Shown: piece after piece, positions 59,103 to 64,000 of the stretch | Layout: each line of letters opens with the position of its first letter | Position numbering within the stretch: the stretch's first letter is position 1 | Assembly: GCA_951213105.1 (NCBI GenBank) | Contig: OX578138.1 | Coordinates: forward strand, 63,835,040 to 63,899,039 | Length of the DNA stretch: 64,000 nucleotides | From: Amaurobius ferox | Lineage: Eukaryota > Arthropoda > Arachnida > Araneae > Amaurobiidae | Reading direction: 5' to 3' | Program-made: the position numbers and the translations under genes | Notes under the pieces: generated by a model | What the model was told of the DNA's origin: nothing | The model's input: the letters and a program-made list of their open reading frames with translations, nothing else | Database searches by the model: none

Positions 59103-59609
59103 TCTGATGTGGGTAACACATGACTTTCCTTATATAATGCAATGAATTTACTACTTTTACAGTTAAACAAATGTTATTTTTATAGTAGATACTCATATTC
59201 TTTCCAAGATATTGAATTTCCTTCAATTAGTCGTCATTTTTATTGATTTAGCGTCATTTTTAGCAAAATTTCCCTTGAAAAGGTTTTGATTTTTTGATGA
59301 TTTTTTTCAAAATTTCACTCGAAAATTTAGGGGGGTTCTGAGCATTCGATTGTGTTTTAAAACAATAAGCTTCCAGTATTCACGAATTTTAATTTTTGTA
59401 CCAAATTTCTTTCGAATCGCTCCATTCGTTAGTGAGATATCGTCTCCACAGACTCAGTGACACACACACACACACAGACATCCCCTCAAAAACGCTTGAT
59501 TCATGTTCAGGGATGTTTGAAAAGTGCTCTCCCGTCGAAAACTCGAATTCGAATTTTCGATCCCGTCACAATACTTTCCTTATACTTTATACTATGTATA
59601 TAAGGAAAG
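59103..59609 (+). repeat. Family B copy with internal deletion
   Basis: 5' TCTGATGTGGGTAACACATG, 3' palindrome TTTCCTTATACTTTATAC...TATATAAGGAAAG. About 400 bp are missing in the middle compared with other copies. Confidence 0.75.
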
Positions 59610-59628
59610 AAAAAATACAAAAGTAACG

Positions 59629-59778
59629 CTTCGGCAGACGATAATTAACCGAATATTTCAAAAATGAAGCTGTAATTTTCATGAATGCCTGTAATTGCGG
59701 CTTTTCTTATAGTTTGCCGAAATTATCAACAAAGTAGCTGAAAAAAAATGAGCTACGGTTGAAATATGTTTTACAGTG
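59629..59778. mobile_element. Family D MITE, partial copy
   Basis: CTTCGGCAGACGATAATTA... to ...ATGTTTTACAGTG, TA after it. Its left part is missing or displaced by family B at 59103-59609. Confidence 0.7.
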
Positions 59779-60409
59779 TATGAGTGTGTTATTTTATTCA
59801 TTTATATGAGAATTACGCGGAATGGTGGATATATTTTATTTTACGCCAAAAATACAGTTTTAAACAGATAAATGTAATATGAGATGTTCGTTCTACGCAA
59901 TTTTTTATGCAAGTAAACAAGTGGGTACAAGTAAATAGGTGTGTAAAATGACCTGTTCGAGAGCAAGCTTTACCTTAGTTCCAGATGATATTCTCCTTCC
60001 AGCAGCTTGTTTCATGTCCACTTTGTTACCTTCGGAAAATAGTCCCTAACCTCAGGTTCGTATAGTTTTTAGAATTTCTTATCGCTATTTTTTGCGAAGT
60101 ATAGAAGCTGAGAATAGGATTTTTTTTTTTTTTTTAAATCGATAAAATAATAAGTATTTCTAATATTTTTGTAAAATAAATACATTACTTTTTGATACAT
60201 AGTAAAAATACTTACTAACTATTACTTTTATACTTACTGACTAACTCTTTTACCATTTTTATACTTACTACTTTCATACTTACTATTTTATCATTTTCTT
60301 TTTTTTAAGTATAAACCTTCCTGATTTCAGCTTCTATGCTTAGTAAATAACAGTGAAAAGAAAACCCTAATAACTAACCGATTTGGAGGATTTGTTTTCA
60401 ACACTTTCC

Positions 60410-62304
60410 AACATAGTTGAAAAGTGTTTATGACTTTGTTCATTCTATCTGTCTGCCTGTCTGTCCGTTCGCAAGATAACTGCCGTAAAAATGACTTCAT
60501 CAAAATGAAATTGTAGTATGTTGTTGAGACGGTCTGTGGGACATATGGAAATGTAAATGAATAATATCACCCAATTAGTTTCGGATTGAACCCGGATTGA
60601 AAAAGTGAAATACATTGAATCCTATGGGACCTAATTTTTCAAACATTTTTTAAGCGAAGTTAAAATTCACAAATTGCTTAGAAAATTTTAGGAAATATTC
60701 AAATTATTCCATAAAATATATAAAAAAAATCTGATGTGGGCAACACATGACTTTCCTTATATAATGTAATGAATTTACTACTTTTACAGTAAAAAAATAG
60801 GTTTTTCTTATAATAGATACGAATATTCTTTCCAAGACATTGAATTTTCGACAATTAGTCGTCATTTTCATTAATTTAGCGTTATTTTTATCCATTTGGC
60901 GAGATTTTCGTTAATTTGACAACATTTCAAAAAGTCGCCAAGTTGGTGACATTCCGCCAAATTCGTCGCCAACATCTCGCCAAACGTTATGCACTAAGAA
61001 ATAAGTTATTCTTACAGCCGATAAATGACTATTGGCGTCCAAATACTCAGAGTATCTTTTTACAGAGAGTGTTACTCAGAGTATCTTTTTTCATGAATGG
61101 AACGAGCTAGATCCACGAGAATGATGTCACCCAATTTATCGCATGGTATTACATATGAAAAGTGAACATGTTTATCAATAGGAAATTTTTTTTTATTTTA
61201 TATGACTTTTTGATATTTTTTTTTAATAATGTGCAGTACCTCGAGAACGGTTCATGCTAGCGTTCTAAAATTTATGTCAAATGTTTTCTAATGAAAGTTT
61301 ACATAAGAAATGTCTATTTGCGTAACTGACGATTTTTTCAAAATTTCACTCGAAAATTTAGGGGGGGGGGGGGGGGGTTCTGAACATTCGATTGCGTATA
61401 AAAACAATAGGCTTCCAGTGTTTACGGATTGTGATTTTTGTACCAAATTTGGTTCAAATCGGTCCATTCGTTCGTCAGTTATCGTCTCCACAGACCCACT
61501 GACACACACACAGACATCACTTCAAAAATATTCGATTCGTGATCAGGGTTGTTTGAAACGTGCTCTCCCGTCGAAAACTCAAATTCGAATTTTCGACCCC
61601 GTCACAATACTTTCCTTATACATTATGTATATAAGGAAAGTAAAAAATTCAGCAAAATATGTTCGGTAGTTTAAATAAAAATGAAAATAATAATTACACC
61701 CATATTATATGAAGAGATCACATGACCCACTTCAAAATAAAATATAGCATCCATCGTTTTTTCCCAGCGTCAAAATCGCGATTTTAAAAGTTCTTTTAAA
61801 TTTATATTTAGTGTTCCATCCATTCTAAAACCGCTTTATTTTTGCGCATTTTCTGTGCACCTATATTTTGAGCCAATGCAATTACAATATTTTTGAGTTT
61901 AAATGATCATCAAACTTTGATTATTTCTACAACGAAGCCTAATTTTAATGGATGCAAAATGTAAATAAGTGATGGTAAGATGAGTTGTATAAGAATTGCT
62001 GATTTTTTTTTCACACAAAATTATTTAGCTCTGGAGTCTAGAATAAAAGTAATATGGATGAAATATTCATTGCTTTTACATAGAGAGCCAGACGATTTAT
62101 ATTTCAATGACGCCATTTGAATAAAGTTATTTTTTTTTTCAATGAAGTTTTAAGTTTTCAAATATAATAAATTATTGCAGTACTGTGATAATTAAAAATA
62201 TGTCAGCGCTGAATGTATCGCATTTTACAAATGTTTGAATAAAATTGCATTTCGGTTGGAAAGTGTTTCATAATCAATGCTTTATGCATGGTTGATCTTT
62301 CTTG
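60410..62304 (+). repeat. Family A copy split by family B
   Basis: Sequence 60410-60729 and 61642-62304 are the two halves; the family B copy inserted in the A-run after AAAATATAT, a site intact in other A copies. Confidence 0.78.
60730..61641 (+). repeat. Family B copy inserted in family A
   Basis: TCTGATGTGGGCAACACATG to AAGGAAAGT; flanked by A-runs. Includes a long G run (61361-61377). Confidence 0.8.
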
Positions 62305-62629
62305 CTCATAGGTGAAAATGGGAAAAATGAAATAAGCAATTGTTGGGAGAATATCCTTTTCTCACATAAAGACTTCAGTTTATTTCAGCAGGGGTTTTAC
62401 AGCATTCTACAGCATAAATGGAGACGATGCGAGGCGTGTTTAAAATTATATTTATTTATTTTACTTTGTAAATTCTTATCTTTAACAATACACTGGAGAG
62501 GCAGCCTGTATTTTTAGCGTACGGGGAGGGGGGGCTCAATTTTTTACATTACTGTTCTTCAGAGGTGAACTGTTAGTTTTAAATCAAGATGTTCCCTTTT
62601 AATTTAATCTCATCTTCTATTAATTTCAG

Positions 62630-62692
62630 GGTATTGGACCAAAATTCAAGAATGTTACAACTAAGAAAGCCATAACATATGGAGATGCGTGA
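62630..62692 (+). CDS. TOGARAM1: TOGARAM1/crescerin-like gene, terminal exon with stop
   Basis: Acceptor TTAATTTCAG, phase 0 start as required, 20 codons and TGA at 62690-62692. The residues begin GIGPKFKNV, so the junction reads SK-GIGP, comparable to the K-G-L-G-E-M-P tail of TOGARAM proteins. It then ends in a short basic tail. The intron before it is about 20 kb and holds the gypsy element, the LINE and many non-coding repeats. The 3' UTR follows. Confidence 0.72.
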   Translation, partial: GIGPKFKNVTTKKAITYGDA

Positions 62693-62795
62693 ATCAACGT
62701 GATTTGTCTTTTTGATGCATATTTATAAATGTTACATACAAAACAAAGGAATTTATTTATTCACTTGCAATAAAATCTGCTGGCATGTTTGACTC
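62693..62795 (+). terminator. 3' UTR and polyadenylation signal of the TOGARAM1-like gene
   Basis: An AATAAA hexamer lies at 62769-62774, 77 bases after the TGA, followed by TG-rich sequence (CTGCTGGCATGTTTG). It is the first canonical signal after the stop on this strand. The cleavage site is not visible directly. Confidence 0.5.
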
Positions 62796-63288
62796 ACATA
62801 GTAGCTACTTTTTATATATACGACTCTGAAGGCAATTTATTTAAAAGATTGCATTCAAAATATTACAGTGAATCGTAATAAATATAACTGCTGCTTATAA
62901 GAATATAAATTATTTTTTAAATAATCGTTTAAAAAATATATTATTAATGATATACTAATAAAAAATTATTAATATACTCACTGTATTCTACAGCTAAATG
63001 CATAGCTACCCAATACTACAAAATTGCAATCTTTCAAAATATTGTTAACTGAATGCTGTACAAATTCTAGATACTAAGTCACCTAGCATTTTTGACAAGG
63101 CCATAACCATTGCCAAAAATTGAAATTACTATGAATATGAACAGTTCTTGGATAATTGAATTTGATTCCTCATAAGCTTTGGACCAGTTATACTTGAGTT
63201 CAACACCAAGGAGACATGATCACAAGAATGAAAAATTATCATGTGCTCGGGGCAAATGACTACGTTCTCAATAATAAATGAATATATA

Positions 63289-63546
63289 CTGTAAAACATT
63301 TGCAAGCATGTTACTGAAAGTTTCAGGGGAATCAGCTGTTCATAATGGGGCGTAAGGTTCCTGATAATTGTAATATATATATATATACAAAAATAACTCT
63401 TCGGCAGACGATAATTAGCTGAATATTTCAGAAATGAAGCTGGAATTTTCATGAGCGCCTGTAATTGCGACTTTTCTTATAATTTGCGAAATTCTCAACT
63501 AAGTAGCTGAAAAAAATGAACAAAGTTTGTAGAATGTTTTACAGTG
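63289..63546. mobile_element. Family D MITE, complete copy, 258 bp
   Basis: CTGTAAAACATTTGC at the left and the complement GAATGTTTTACAGTG at the right, flanked by TA. An internal TATATA tract and the CTTCGGCAGACGATAATTAG segment are seen in the other D copies. Non-coding. Confidence 0.8.
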
Positions 63547-63729
63547 TACTTGTACTCGTAAAAAAAGCAAAACTTCCTTTACCGAAAGAAGTAAAATTAG
63601 ATAATTAAATGCTATCTCCGCAAGCTTTCATTGGATTTACGACGTTTTTTATGCAATACTTATAATGATAATAATAATGGCATGTTTAAAAAATTTAAAT
63701 GGTATCTCTAAAATTCAAAAAGTTATCGT

Positions 63730-63786
63730 CGAAAACCCAGACCACTTGACTCACCCTAAGGCATGAGCAGCAATTTGAGTGACCGG
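63730..63786 (-). mobile_element. Solo 3' hairpin insertion, 57 bp
   Basis: The minus strand starts CCGGTCACTC at the helix base and ends AGTGGTCTGGGTTTTCG; inner stem CTCA/TGAG. Target copies CAAAAAGTTATCGT (63716-63729) and CAAAAAGTTAGCGT (63787-63800). Confidence 0.78.
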
Positions 63787-64000
63787 CAAAAAGTTAGCGT
63801 GTCGTATTTCAAAACTCACTCCTTCTAGCACGCCAGAATTCTGAGATGTTCTCGCAGCAGCCATCTGCTCGAAACAAAAAATTTTTTTTAATGTCAGCCA
63901 AATTTCGATTTTAAACTTTCTTAACTTTTTAACTAATTCGAATTTTAAAAAAAATCTTGCTGAGGCTTATCGTCGCTGGAGATCAGCTACCCCTGTACGA

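Noticed and set aside
62390..62519. Alternative last exon after TTATTTCAG
   Set aside because: Phase fits, but the peptide is low quality. The exon at 62630 matches the expected TOGARAM tail and has a nearby polyadenylation signal.

Overview
This is an AT-rich animal nuclear DNA window, not prokaryotic. Spliced exons, long introns, LTR and non-LTR retrotransposons, Tc1-like transposons and 5S/tRNA-derived SINEs point to an invertebrate. An arthropod, perhaps an arachnid, is my guess; the sequence alone does not prove it.

One host gene runs left to right across most of the window. Six exons (13685-13819, 23553-23742, 25377-25528, 34556-34708, 42598-42724, 62630-62692) have proper acceptor and donor sites, agree in phase at every junction, and end with TGA plus a polyadenylation signal at 62769. 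The 272 or so residues match the C-terminal TOG domain of TOGARAM1 (crescerin), a ciliary microtubule regulator. The 5' exons lie left of the window or were not found. About 49 kb of DNA holds roughly 0.8 kb of coding sequence.

The introns are layered transposable elements. The largest is a young Ty3/gypsy LTR retrotransposon on the minus strand (44808-55669). Its LTRs are almost identical, gag is intact, there is a TTTAAAC slippery site, and pol is long. Pol is cut by a 5'-truncated LINE (52057-53401). Four dead Tc1-like transposons, each with its own terminal repeats, lie at 10701-12096, 26584-27918, 41173-42486 and 42964-44306. Several non-coding families recur many times: A (about 1.3 kb, GTCT microsatellite, terminal hairpin), B and C (5' TCTGATGTGGG, 3' palindromic hairpin), D (a TA-flanked MITE of about 260 bp) and E. 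They are often nested up to four deep.

The most interesting system is a LINE/SINE partnership. The LINE inside gypsy ends in a two-helix RNA hairpin. The same hairpin ends the SINEs at 4005-4394, 13922-14062 and 35638-35925, one of them a 5S rRNA/tRNA chimera. It also occurs alone as six tiny insertions of 49-64 bp, each between its own target-site duplications. Stem sequences differ between copies but keep pairing through compensatory changes. Most solo copies begin at or within a few bases of the helix base, and most target duplications begin with AC. At two loci a SINE and a solo hairpin sit side by side, sharing three copies of the target.

Other features are a tandem multiplication of half an exon with its donor site (34757-35380), tandem tRNA-like units (28200-28740, 39560-40400), a 130-170 bp satellite (31730-32670) and a 2 kb foldback element (20981-23024). 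Stretches not listed are AT-rich intron or intergenic DNA in which I recognise nothing.
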